A stretch of DNA of 13,188 nucleotides from Clostridiales bacterium (lineage in GTDB: Bacteria; Bacillota; Clostridia; Lachnospirales; Lachnospiraceae). Within the stretch, counting starts at the first letter, position 1. Each line of letters begins with the position of its first letter. The stretch lies in the NCBI GenBank assembly GCA_021204765.1, contig JAJPYU010000280.1:1-13188 (forward strand), read 5' to 3'. The translations under genes were made by a program, and so were the position numbers. The notes below the pieces were generated by a model. It did no database searches, had not been told where the DNA came from, and was given only the letters and a program-made list of their open reading frames with translations. Positions 1-6,295 of this stretch are shown in pieces.

Positions 1-2277
1 GAACGCGAGACCTCACCCAGCCCCGAGGGCGAGAGAACGCCGAGGCCCGCGGGCGAGCAGCGCCAGTCCAGGCCGGAAGGCGAGAAGAGACCCCGCCCTG
101 AGGGTGAGCGCAGAGCGAGAACCGAGGGAGAACGCAGACCGAGACAGGATGGTGAGAAAAATGGCAGGAACGAAAAGAGCGATAGAGATAACAGGAAAAA
201 CACTCAAAATACTGGCAATACTTCCGGCCGTAATCAGGATAACAGAGGCAGCCGTAAAGACTCTCAGGGTCGTTCTGGAGAACAAAGACAACAGAGCCAG
301 AGAGGAAGCGTAAGCGCAAGAGGAGCCGGAAATGCCTCCGCAGCCGATACCAGGGGCAAAGAGTCCCGAGCCACAGGCGGCAAGAAGGATAATCGTAAAA
401 AGAAACAGGATTACGATAAGAAGAATAAGAAACAGGAGAACTTTGTCAATCTGGAGAAGCGGACCGGACATAAAAAGCACAATGCCACTCCCTCTGCCCC
501 GGGCAGTAAGGACAGTGACGAGGTCAGGACGATCATTCTTCCGGAATATATGACGGTGCGTGACCTGGCAGATGCCATGAAAGTGAATCCCTCTGAGATC
601 ATAAAGAAGCTTTTCCTGGCCGGCGAGATGCTGACGGTAAACCAGGAGATAGCCTATGACAAGGCCGAGGAGATTGCCCTTGAGTTCAACTGTATAGCTG
701 AGCCGGAGGAAAAGGTCGATGTCATCGCCGAGCTGCTTAAAGAAGAGGAGGAGGACGAGGAGACCATGGTCACCAGGCCTCCGGTAGTCTGTGTCATGGG
801 GCATGTAGACCACGGCAAGACCTCTCTGCTGGATGCCATCAGGAATACCCGAGTCACTGACAAGGAGGCCGGCGGTATTACCCAGGCCATAGGTGCCTCC
901 GTGGTGGAGATAAACGGCCAGAAGATCACTTTCCTTGATACTCCCGGGCACGAGGCTTTCACTGCCATGCGTATGCGTGGAGCCAATTCCACGGATATCG
1001 CCGTGCTGGTGGTGGCTGCCGATGACGGCATCATGCCCCAGACTGTCGAGGCTATCCACCATGCAAAGGCCGCAGGCGTGGAAGTTATCGTCGCCATCAA
1101 CAAGATAGATAAGGAAGGGGCTAATGTAGAGAGAGTAAAGCAAAGCCTGACAGAGTACGAGCTTACTCCGGAAGACTGGGGCGGCAGCACTATATGTGTT
1201 CCTGTCTCCGCCAAGACCGGCCAGGGTATCACAGATCTTTTGGAAATGATACTGCTTTCAGCTGAAGTGCTGGAGCTTAAGGCCAACCCTGACAGGAACG
1301 CCAGGGGCCTGGTCATAGAGGCTCAGCTTGATAAGGGACGCGGTCCCGTGGCCACGGTGCTGGTGCAGAAAGGCACACTTAAAGTGGGCCAGAACGTGGC
1401 GGCAGGCAGCTGCTATGGGAGAGTCCGCGCTATGATAGATGATAAGGGCAGGAGAGTGAAGGAGGCAGGCCCTTCCACACCGGTGGAGGTCTTAGGCTTA
1501 TCCGGAGTCCCTAATGCCGGTGAGGTGTTCGTGGCCTGCGATTCCGAGAGAGATGCCAAAGATTTCGCTGCCACATTTGTTTCCCAGGACAAAGAGCGTC
1601 TCTTAGAGGAGACTCGCGCCAGGATGTCCCTGGACGATATATTCTCCAGGATACAGGAGGGCAATTTAAAGGAACTGGATCTCATTGTCAAAGCGGATGT
1701 GCAGGGTTCCGTAGAGGCTTTAAAGCAGAGCCTCATAAAGCTCTCCAACGAGGAAGTAGTGGTGAAAGTCATTCACGGCGGAGTCGGAAATATCAACGAG
1801 TCCGATGTTTCCCTGGCCGCAGCTTCGGATGCAGTAATTATCGGTTTCAATGTAAAGCCTGACAATGTGGCCAAGTCAGTTGCTGAGACTGAAAACGTGG
1901 ATATCCATCTCTATACTGTAATTTACAAAGCTATAGAAGATGTGGAGCATGCCATGAAAGGCATGCTGGATCCGATTTATGAGGAGCGTGTCATAGGCCA
2001 TGCCGAGATCCGACAGATATTCAAGGCTTCCGGCATCGGCAATATAGCCGGTTCCTATGTCACCGACGGAGTCGTTGAACGGGGCTGCAAAGTACGCATC
2101 TCCCGCGAGGGCGGGCAGATCTTCGAGGGCGGCCTGGCATCCTTAAAGCGCTTTAAGGATGATGTAAGGGAAGTCAGATCCGGCTACGAGTGCGGCCTGG
2201 TCTTTGAGGGCTTCAATGACATTCAGGAGGGAGATACCGTAGAGGCATACAAGATGGTGGAGGTGCCAAGAGAATGA
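1..2277 (+). CDS. infB: Translation initiation factor IF-2 (5' end outside the window)
   Basis: IF-2 is the GTPase that brings initiator fMet-tRNA to the 30S subunit and promotes 50S joining. The frame is open from base 1, so the gene starts upstream; 758 residues are visible. An ATG at 550 lies inside the conserved IF2_N domain and is not the start. Visible order: a charged, low-complexity linker (residues 1-175) with an eight-residue repeat; IF2_N (about 178-235); the G domain with GHVDHGKT (267-274), switch I GGITQAIGA (291-299), DTPGH (313-317), NKID (367-370) and SAK (403-405); a beta-barrel domain; domain III from about 560; and the C-terminal fMet-tRNA-binding domain from about 660. 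All GTPase motifs are intact. Its stop overlaps the rbfA start by ATGA, which suggests translational coupling. Confidence 0.97.
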   Translation, partial: ERETSPSPEGERTPRPAGEQRQSRPEGEKRPRPEGERRARTEGERRPRQDGEKNGRNEKSDRDNRKNTQNTGNTSGRNQDNRGSRKDSQGRSGEQRQQSQRGSVSARGAGNASAADTRGKESRATGGKKDNRKKKQDYDKKNKKQENFVNLEKRTGHKKHNATPSAPGSKDSDEVRTIILPEYMTVRDLADAMKVNPSEIIKKLFLAGEMLTVNQEIAYDKAEEIALEFNCIAEPEEKVDVIAELLKEEEEDEETMVTRPPVVCVMGHVDHGKTSLLDAIRNTRVTDKEAGGITQAIGASVVEINGQKITFLDTPGHEAFTAMRMRGANSTDIAVLVVAADDGIMPQTVEAIHHAKAAGVEVIVAINKIDKEGANVERVKQSLTEYELTPEDWGGSTICVPVSAKTGQGITDLLEMILLSAEVLELKANPDRNARGLVIEAQLDKGRGPVATVLVQKGTLKVGQNVAAGSCYGRVRAMIDDKGRRVKEAGPSTPVEVLGLSGVPNAGEVFVACDSERDAKDFAATFVSQDKERLLEETRARMSLDDIFSRIQEGNLKELDLIVKADVQGSVEALKQSLIKLSNEEVVVKVIHGGVGNINESDVSLAAASDAVIIGFNVKPDNVAKSVAETENVDIHLYTVIYKAIEDVEHAMKGMLDPIYEERVIGHAEIRQIFKASGIGNIAGSYVTDGVVERGCKVRISREGGQIFEGGLASLKRFKDDVREVRSGYECGLVFEGFNDIQEGDTVEAYKMVEVPRE
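13..159 (+). repeat. In-frame 24-bp imperfect repeat in the IF-2 N-terminal linker
   Basis: Six degenerate copies of an octapeptide close to RPRPEGER occur in the visible IF-2 N-terminus. The central glycines are visible residues 10, 18, 27, 35, 43 and 51, so spacing is 8, 9, 8, 8, 8. Codons differ between copies (GAGGGCGAG, GAAGGCGAG, GAGGGTGAG, GAGGGAGAA), so the repeat is kept at the protein level rather than freshly duplicated. IF-2 linkers vary widely between species, and this one is rich in Arg, Glu, Gly and Pro. The array may continue upstream of base 1. Confidence 0.75.
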
Positions 2278-2660
2278 GAAAAGACAGTAAGAAAAATTTG
2301 AGACTTAATTCTGACATACAGTTTCATTTGAGCCATATCATCAGCGGGGATATCAAGGACCCCCGCATCCATCCCATGGCCTCAGTCTCCGGCGTGGAGT
2401 GTGCCCCGGATCTTAAGACCTGTAAGGTCTATATCTCTGTGCTTGGAACGGATAAGGACAGGCAGGATACCATGGATGGCCTGAAAAGTGCATCAGGTTA
2501 CATAAGAAAATGCCTGGCTTCCTCCCTGAACCTGCGGAATACACCGGAGCTGATCTTCATCTCTGATACTTCCATAGAGTACGGTGTGGAAATGATAAAG
2601 AAGATAGATGCGCTGGGCATTAAGCATGACGAAGATGAAGATGCTGAACCGGAAGAATAG
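2274..2660 (+). CDS. rbfA: 30S ribosome-binding factor RbfA
   Basis: RbfA is a small KH-fold protein that binds the immature 30S subunit and helps 16S rRNA 5'-end maturation. The 128-residue product matches the family in length and pattern: an N-terminal helix with LRLNSDIQ, a KDPRIHPMASVSGVE strand region, DLKTCKVYISVLG, and the C-terminal block LRNTPELIFISDTSIEYG. The start is the ATG in the ATGA overlap with infB, with GGAGG at 2259-2263 as ribosome site. The tail (DEDEDAEPEE) is strongly acidic, as is common in Clostridia. Position between infB and nrnA is the usual Firmicute arrangement. Confidence 0.95.
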   Translation: MRKDSKKNLRLNSDIQFHLSHIISGDIKDPRIHPMASVSGVECAPDLKTCKVYISVLGTDKDRQDTMDGLKSASGYIRKCLASSLNLRNTPELIFISDTSIEYGVEMIKKIDALGIKHDEDEDAEPEE

Positions 2661-2716
2661 ATATTGGATATTGCAGGCTTACTTTTCGTTAAAACGCAGG
2701 ACCTGGGTGAGAATAA

Positions 2717-3691
2717 ATGTGGGAGAAGATCATGCTTTCGCTGGATGAATGTCTGCCGGCTGTGAAGTCGGCAGCCATTGCCGGACATGTCAGACCTGAC
2801 GGGGACAGCGTCGGATCCTGTCTTGCTGTCTACAATTACATAAGTGAATATTATCCGGAGACAGAGGTGAATGTCTATCTGGAGCCCATACCGGAGAAAT
2901 TTATGTTTCTCAGTAATTCGGATAAGATAATCAATCCGAAGGATGAAAATATTAACAGAAAGCGGGTATATGACCTCTTTATCGCCCTGGACTGCGGGGA
3001 CAAAGAGAGGCTGGGCTATGCGGCCGGGATGTTCAAGCGTGCAAAGAAGACTCTCTGCGTTGACCATCACCTTACAAATTCCGGTTTTGCTGATATCTCC
3101 GAGATCCATCCTGAGGCAAGTTCCGCATCGGAGCTGGTATGCCGTATGATGGATATGGAGCGTATTACAAAAGAAATTGCCGAGTGCCTCTATATGGGCA
3201 TAGCCCACGACACAGGGATCTTTCAGTATTCCTGCACTTCACCCCTCACTATGGAGATCGCGGGACAGCTCATGGGCAAGGGCATAGACTACCCGAGGAT
3301 TGTTGACGAGACCTACTATGTCAGGACATATCCCCAGCAGCGGATCTGGGGAAAAGCCCTCCGTGACAGCAGACTTTTCCTGGGTGGAAGGGTAATCTGT
3401 TCTGTCGTTACCGGAGAGGACATGGAAGAGTACGGCGTCACTTCCGCTGATATAGAAGGAATCGTAGCAGGTTTACGCTCCACAGAGGGCGTCGAAGTCG
3501 CTGTCTTTCTCTATGCCTCCGGTGAAGGATACCGTATCAGTATGCGCTCTTCCTCTTATGTCGATGTTGCCCGCATAGCGACACAGTGGGGCGGCGGCGG
3601 ACACGCCCGCGCAGCCGGGGCGTCATCGAACCTGGCACCCGGCGAGATAACAGAGAAACTCCTTGTACAGATAGAAAAGCAATTACAGTAA
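2717..3691 (+). CDS. nrnA: DHH-family oligoribonuclease / pAp phosphatase NrnA
   Basis: NrnA proteins degrade very short RNAs (nanoRNA) and, in many species, dephosphorylate 3'-phosphoadenosine 5'-phosphate; some act on cyclic-dinucleotide breakdown products. The 324-residue protein carries the metal-binding motifs of the family: GHVRPDGDS (23-31), LDCGD (91-95), DHH (116-118) and an Asp in GIAHDTGIF (165), followed by a DHHA1 substrate-binding domain with GGGGHARAAG (292-301). It is a stand-alone DHH-DHHA1 protein with no CBS or membrane domains, so it is not GdpP. The ATG at 2717 has GGGTGAG at 2705-2711. A second in-frame ATG at 2732 follows GGGAG at 2720-2724 and is a real alternative start five codons later. 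It sits between rbfA and truB, as in many Firmicutes. Confidence 0.93.
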   Translation: MWEKIMLSLDECLPAVKSAAIAGHVRPDGDSVGSCLAVYNYISEYYPETEVNVYLEPIPEKFMFLSNSDKIINPKDENINRKRVYDLFIALDCGDKERLGYAAGMFKRAKKTLCVDHHLTNSGFADISEIHPEASSASELVCRMMDMERITKEIAECLYMGIAHDTGIFQYSCTSPLTMEIAGQLMGKGIDYPRIVDETYYVRTYPQQRIWGKALRDSRLFLGGRVICSVVTGEDMEEYGVTSADIEGIVAGLRSTEGVEVAVFLYASGEGYRISMRSSSYVDVARIATQWGGGGHARAAGASSNLAPGEITEKLLVQIEKQLQ

Positions 3692-3739
3692 AAATACAGG
3701 TTACTTTGTTTAGGTAAATATAAAGAAGATATTTAGATA

Positions 3740-3790
3740 ATGCCAAAGGATCCGGCGTCGTCCGAACCGGAGAAGGCCTCAAGCACGTAA
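3740..3790 (+). CDS. Possible 16-codon leader ORF before truB
   Basis: A short ATG-to-TAA frame encodes MPKDPASSEPEKASST and ends six bases before the truB ATG. Only a weak purine run (AAAGAAGAT, 3722-3730) lies upstream. It matters because truB itself lacks a Shine-Dalgarno sequence at normal distance, so ribosomes ending here could reinitiate at truB. No homology is recognised, and chance is quite possible for an ORF this short. Confidence 0.2.
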   Translation: MPKDPASSEPEKASST

Positions 3791-3796
3791 ATTTTT

Positions 3797-4699
3797 ATGT
3801 TAAATGGTATTCTTAACGTATACAAAGAGCGCGGCTACACTTCTTTTGATGTGGTAGCAGTTTTGCGCGGAATTACAAAACAGAATAAAATCGGCCACAC
3901 CGGTACCCTTGACCCGGATGCCGAGGGTGTACTTCCGGTGTGCCTCGGCTGTGCCACGAAAATATCCGGTATGCTTGACGATAAGGACAAGACCTATCGC
4001 GCCGTCATGCTCTTAGGAAAGGACACCGACACCCAGGATATATCAGGAACTTTACTTAAGAAAGGCGACACCGCAGGAGTCACTGAGCTGATGGTGCGTG
4101 AGTGCGTCTCAACTTTCGTTGGCGAAATCGATCAGATTCCTCCTATGTACTCTGCTTTGAAAGTCAACGGCCAAAAGCTGGTGGACCTGGCCCGCAAAGG
4201 ACAGACCGTGGAGAGGAAACCCCGACACATTACTGTCTTCGATATAAATATAGAAGAGATAGACCTGCCCCGCGTCACCATGTCAGTCCGCTGCAGCCGC
4301 GGCACCTATATCAGGACATTATGCCATGACATAGGAGAGAAACTGGGCTGCTATGGGACACTGGAATCCCTTATTCGAACGGCCGATGCCGGTTTCGAGA
4401 TAAAAAATGCGCTGAAACTTGCCGAAATACAGAACCTGAAAGATAAGGGTCTGCTGGGCGAATATATCCTCCCAGTTGAGGATATGTTCCCGGATTACCA
4501 GAGGATGCGGACAACCGCTGGGGCCGACCGCCTGCTCTACAATGGAAATCCCCTGCTGAAGTACCAGGTGAAAGCGGAGTCCGGACACAGGATAAGCACG
4601 AAAGTGCGCATGGCAGATTCCTCGGGAAAATTTTGCGGGATATATGAATATGATGCCTGCAGGAGAAAATATAATCCCATAAAAATGTTTCTTTCATAG
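3797..4699 (+). CDS. truB: tRNA pseudouridine-55 synthase TruB
   Basis: TruB converts U55 in the T-arm of elongator tRNAs to pseudouridine. The 300-residue protein begins with the family pattern GILNVYKERGYTS and has the catalytic motif GTLDPDAEGVLPV, with the nucleophilic aspartate at residue 39. Further family blocks are IPPMYSALKVNG and the RCSRGTYIRTLCHDIG segment around residues 165-180. Length is normal. The start is fixed by the conserved N-terminus, but the upstream sequence is AT-rich and the nearest GGAGA (3769-3773) is more than 20 bases away, so the ribosome site is poor. It follows nrnA and precedes ribF, as in Bacillus-type operons. Confidence 0.95.
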   Translation: MLNGILNVYKERGYTSFDVVAVLRGITKQNKIGHTGTLDPDAEGVLPVCLGCATKISGMLDDKDKTYRAVMLLGKDTDTQDISGTLLKKGDTAGVTELMVRECVSTFVGEIDQIPPMYSALKVNGQKLVDLARKGQTVERKPRHITVFDINIEEIDLPRVTMSVRCSRGTYIRTLCHDIGEKLGCYGTLESLIRTADAGFEIKNALKLAEIQNLKDKGLLGEYILPVEDMFPDYQRMRTTAGADRLLYNGNPLLKYQVKAESGHRISTKVRMADSSGKFCGIYEYDACRRKYNPIKMFLS

Positions 4700-4736
4700 A
4701 GATGATATCCGGCCGGAAAATATCAGCTGATCTATG
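4695..4736 (+). other. Stem-loop spanning the truB stop codon
   Basis: CATAGA (4695-4700) can pair with TCTATG (4731-4736). An inner GATAT/ATATC helix (4704-4708 with 4720-4724) is capped by the palindrome TCCGGCCGGA (4708-4717). No T-tract follows, so it does not look like an intrinsic terminator. It may be an RNA-processing or stability element in the truB-ribF gap, or chance. Confidence 0.3.
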
Positions 4737-4837
4737 CCTGTATCATACGTGAAATTAAGAGATGCAAAATATAGGTTATGCTCATGTTCAGGGATCATAA
4801 AACAATACGTGGCATCAAGGAGTAAAAAGGATAATTT

Positions 4838-5758
4838 GTGAAGTACATAAGGAATACACTGGAATTTAATATTAAAGAACCCTCATCGATTGCTCTGGGA
4901 AAGTTTGACGGTCTGCATCAGGGACACCGTTATCTCCTGGACCAGGTAAAGAAGGCACGTGGGCTGGGAATGGCAGCTGTGGCATTTACATTCGACATTT
5001 CCCCGAGAACTCTCAGTGAGGATAATGTAAAAGTTCTGCTTACCAACCGCGAGAAAGAGCAGGCCTTCGATGACTTCGGCCTGGACTATGTGGTGGAATG
5101 CCCTTTTACAGAGAAGCTGCGCATGATGGAGCCCTGTGATTTCCTTAAAATGCTTATGGCACAGATAAATGTGAAGCAGATAGTGGCAGGTCGGGACTTC
5201 CGTTTCGGCCGGGACAGGAAAGGTGGTTATGAGGATCTTGTCCGTCACACCCACGAACTGGGATACAAAACTGTTATCGTGGATAAAGTCCGGGACGGCG
5301 GCACCTACATCAGCAGTTCCCGCATCCGCGGCTTAATTGCTGACGGAGATATGGAAGAAGCATCCCGCCTCCTGGGATACCCTTATTTCTTCACCGCCAA
5401 TGTCACCCACGGCACCAGGCTGGGCAGCTCTATGGGGATTCCCACGGTTAATCAAATTCCCTCCCCCGATAAGCTCCTTCCCCCAAACGGGGTCTACGCC
5501 TCCCGGGTTATCCTTGACGGTAAGACTTACCCCGCCGTCACCGACGTGGGTACCAAGCCCACTGTCGCCGGAAGCCGCCCAGTCGCCGTCGAGACCCACA
5601 TCCTCGACTATACCGGCGACCTCTACGACAAGGAGCTGCGGGTATCTTTCCTCAAGTACCTGAGACCGGAGAAAAAGTTCAGCTCAATAGATGACTTGTG
5701 GGTTGAAATATCTTCCGATATAAAGCAGGCTCACGCTTTTTTCTCTACACATATGTGA
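4838..5758 (+). CDS. ribF: Bifunctional riboflavin kinase / FAD synthetase RibF
   Basis: RibF phosphorylates riboflavin to FMN and adenylylates FMN to FAD. The 306-residue protein has an N-terminal nucleotidyltransferase domain with the GKFDGLHQGH motif (21-30; HxGH at 27-30), a conserved GRDFRFGRDRKG block and ISSSRIR near 156-162. The C-terminal riboflavin-kinase domain starts near 185, with GIPTVN in place of the usual G-PTAN (P202-N205), LLPPNGVYA, VGTKPTV and ETHILDY. It starts at GTG with AAAAGGA at 4825-4831 and a second AAGGAG at 4817-4822. The gene before it is truB, 138 bases away. No FMN riboswitch precedes it, consistent with an operon member rather than a riboflavin-regulated gene. 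Confidence 0.95.
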   Translation: MKYIRNTLEFNIKEPSSIALGKFDGLHQGHRYLLDQVKKARGLGMAAVAFTFDISPRTLSEDNVKVLLTNREKEQAFDDFGLDYVVECPFTEKLRMMEPCDFLKMLMAQINVKQIVAGRDFRFGRDRKGGYEDLVRHTHELGYKTVIVDKVRDGGTYISSSRIRGLIADGDMEEASRLLGYPYFFTANVTHGTRLGSSMGIPTVNQIPSPDKLLPPNGVYASRVILDGKTYPAVTDVGTKPTVAGSRPVAVETHILDYTGDLYDKELRVSFLKYLRPEKKFSSIDDLWVEISSDIKQAHAFFSTHM

Positions 5759-5817
5759 AAATAAAGTAAAACGTTGGCTTTATAGAAAACTTTTCCCACA
5801 GACCCCCTAAAAAAAGA

Positions 5818-5846
5818 TTTACTTTAATTTTTTTCTATGTTATAGT
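5818..5846 (+). promoter_or_regulatory. Sigma-A-type promoter for rpsO-pnp
   Basis: TTTACT (5818-5823) and TATAGT (5841-5846) are separated by 17 bases of T-rich spacer. The -10 box matches the consensus at five of six positions. Transcription would begin near 5852-5855, giving a leader of about 95 bases before rpsO. No strong terminator separates it from ribF, so read-through from upstream is also likely. Confidence 0.7.
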
Positions 5847-5854
5847 ATTCAGGC

Positions 5855-5922
5855 GTGAGCGAACAAGCCCCTGCCCGGTGCATGGCATTTCCGACCTGCA
5901 CTTAGCAGCTCACTTAAAGGGC
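5855..5922 (+). promoter_or_regulatory. Structured rpsO leader, candidate S15 autoregulatory site
   Basis: An outer helix pairs GTGAGC (5855-5860) with GCTCAC (5908-5913). It encloses a hairpin in which GTGCA (5878-5882) pairs with TGCAC (5897-5901), extended by GG/CC (5884-5885 with 5895-5896) past a bulged T. At the hairpin base G5877-T5902 forms a G-U pair next to G5878-C5901, the G-U/G-C step S15 recognises in 16S rRNA. GCCC (5867-5870) could also pair with GGGC (5919-5922) as a pseudoknot near the ribosome site. S15 repressing its own mRNA through varied leader folds is established; that this leader does so is inferred. Confidence 0.55.
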
Positions 5923-5949
5923 GATTACACCAAGAAGGAGGAAATTCAA

Positions 5950-6216
5950 ATGATCTCAAAGGAAAAGAAGACAGCAATCATCAACGAGTACGCCAGAAAG
6001 CCCGGCGACACCGGCTCCCCGGAAGTTCAGATAGCCATTCTGACGGCCAGGATCAACGAGCTCACCGAGCACTTGAAGGTGCATCCCAAGGACAAGCATT
6101 CCAGACGCGGAATGTATAAGATGATCGGACAGAGAAGAGGGCTTTTGGACTATCTTAAGAGAACGGATCTTGAAGGATACCGTACTTTGATTGCAAAGCT
6201 TGGTATCAGACGATAG
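5950..6216 (+). CDS. rpsO: 30S ribosomal protein S15
   Basis: S15 is a primary 16S rRNA-binding protein that organises the central domain of the 30S subunit. The 88-residue product is family length and contains GDTGSPEVQIAILTARI, the rRNA-contacting HPKDKHSRRG segment and GQRRGLLDYLKR. The start is the ATG at 5950, preceded by a strong AAGGAGG (5935-5941) at eight bases. An in-frame ATG at 5878 lies in the structured leader and would add 24 residues not found in S15. It has its own promoter and is followed by pnp, the usual pairing. Confidence 0.97.
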   Translation: MISKEKKTAIINEYARKPGDTGSPEVQIAILTARINELTEHLKVHPKDKHSRRGMYKMIGQRRGLLDYLKRTDLEGYRTLIAKLGIRR

Positions 6217-6225
6217 ATAATACGA

Positions 6226-6267
6226 ACGCAGCGGAAGACACGTTTTCGTGTTTTCCGCTCTTTGCGT
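6226..6267 (+). other. Long hairpin between rpsO and pnp
   Basis: Bases 6230-6242 pair with 6247-6259 in an unbroken 13-bp stem (one G-U) closed by a TTTT loop. A further ACGC/GCGT helix (6226-6229 with 6264-6267) stacks below a CTTT bulge. It begins ten bases after the rpsO stop and ends 12 bases before the pnp ribosome site. The sequence after it is CTCTTTGCG rather than a run of T, so full termination is unlikely. In E. coli the matching place holds an RNase III-processed hairpin used in PNPase autoregulation. A similar role here is inference. Confidence 0.65.
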
Positions 6268-6295
6268 GAAAGAAGAAAGAAGGAGAAAAGAAGAG

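Noticed and set aside
13..1143. 376-codon open frame on the minus strand across infB
   Set aside because: It lies opposite the repetitive linker and G domain of IF-2, which is certain on the + strand. Its protein resembles no family and is a by-product of codon composition.
4700..4837. FMN riboswitch before ribF
   Set aside because: The gap is too short and lacks the conserved RFN-element blocks; only a small stem-loop and the ribosome site are seen.
5761..5783. Terminator after ribF
   Set aside because: ATAAAG/CTTTAT gives only a six-pair AT-rich stem with an 11-base loop and no T-tract after it.
5878..5949. Earlier in-frame ATG for rpsO
   Set aside because: It falls inside the leader hairpin, adds residues foreign to S15, and the ATG at 5950 has a near-perfect AAGGAGG.
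6248..6295. Earlier in-frame ATG-type start for pnp
   Set aside because: It lies within the 3' strand of the rpsO-pnp hairpin and lacks a ribosome site; the ATG at 6296 has AAGGAG and the usual PNPase start.
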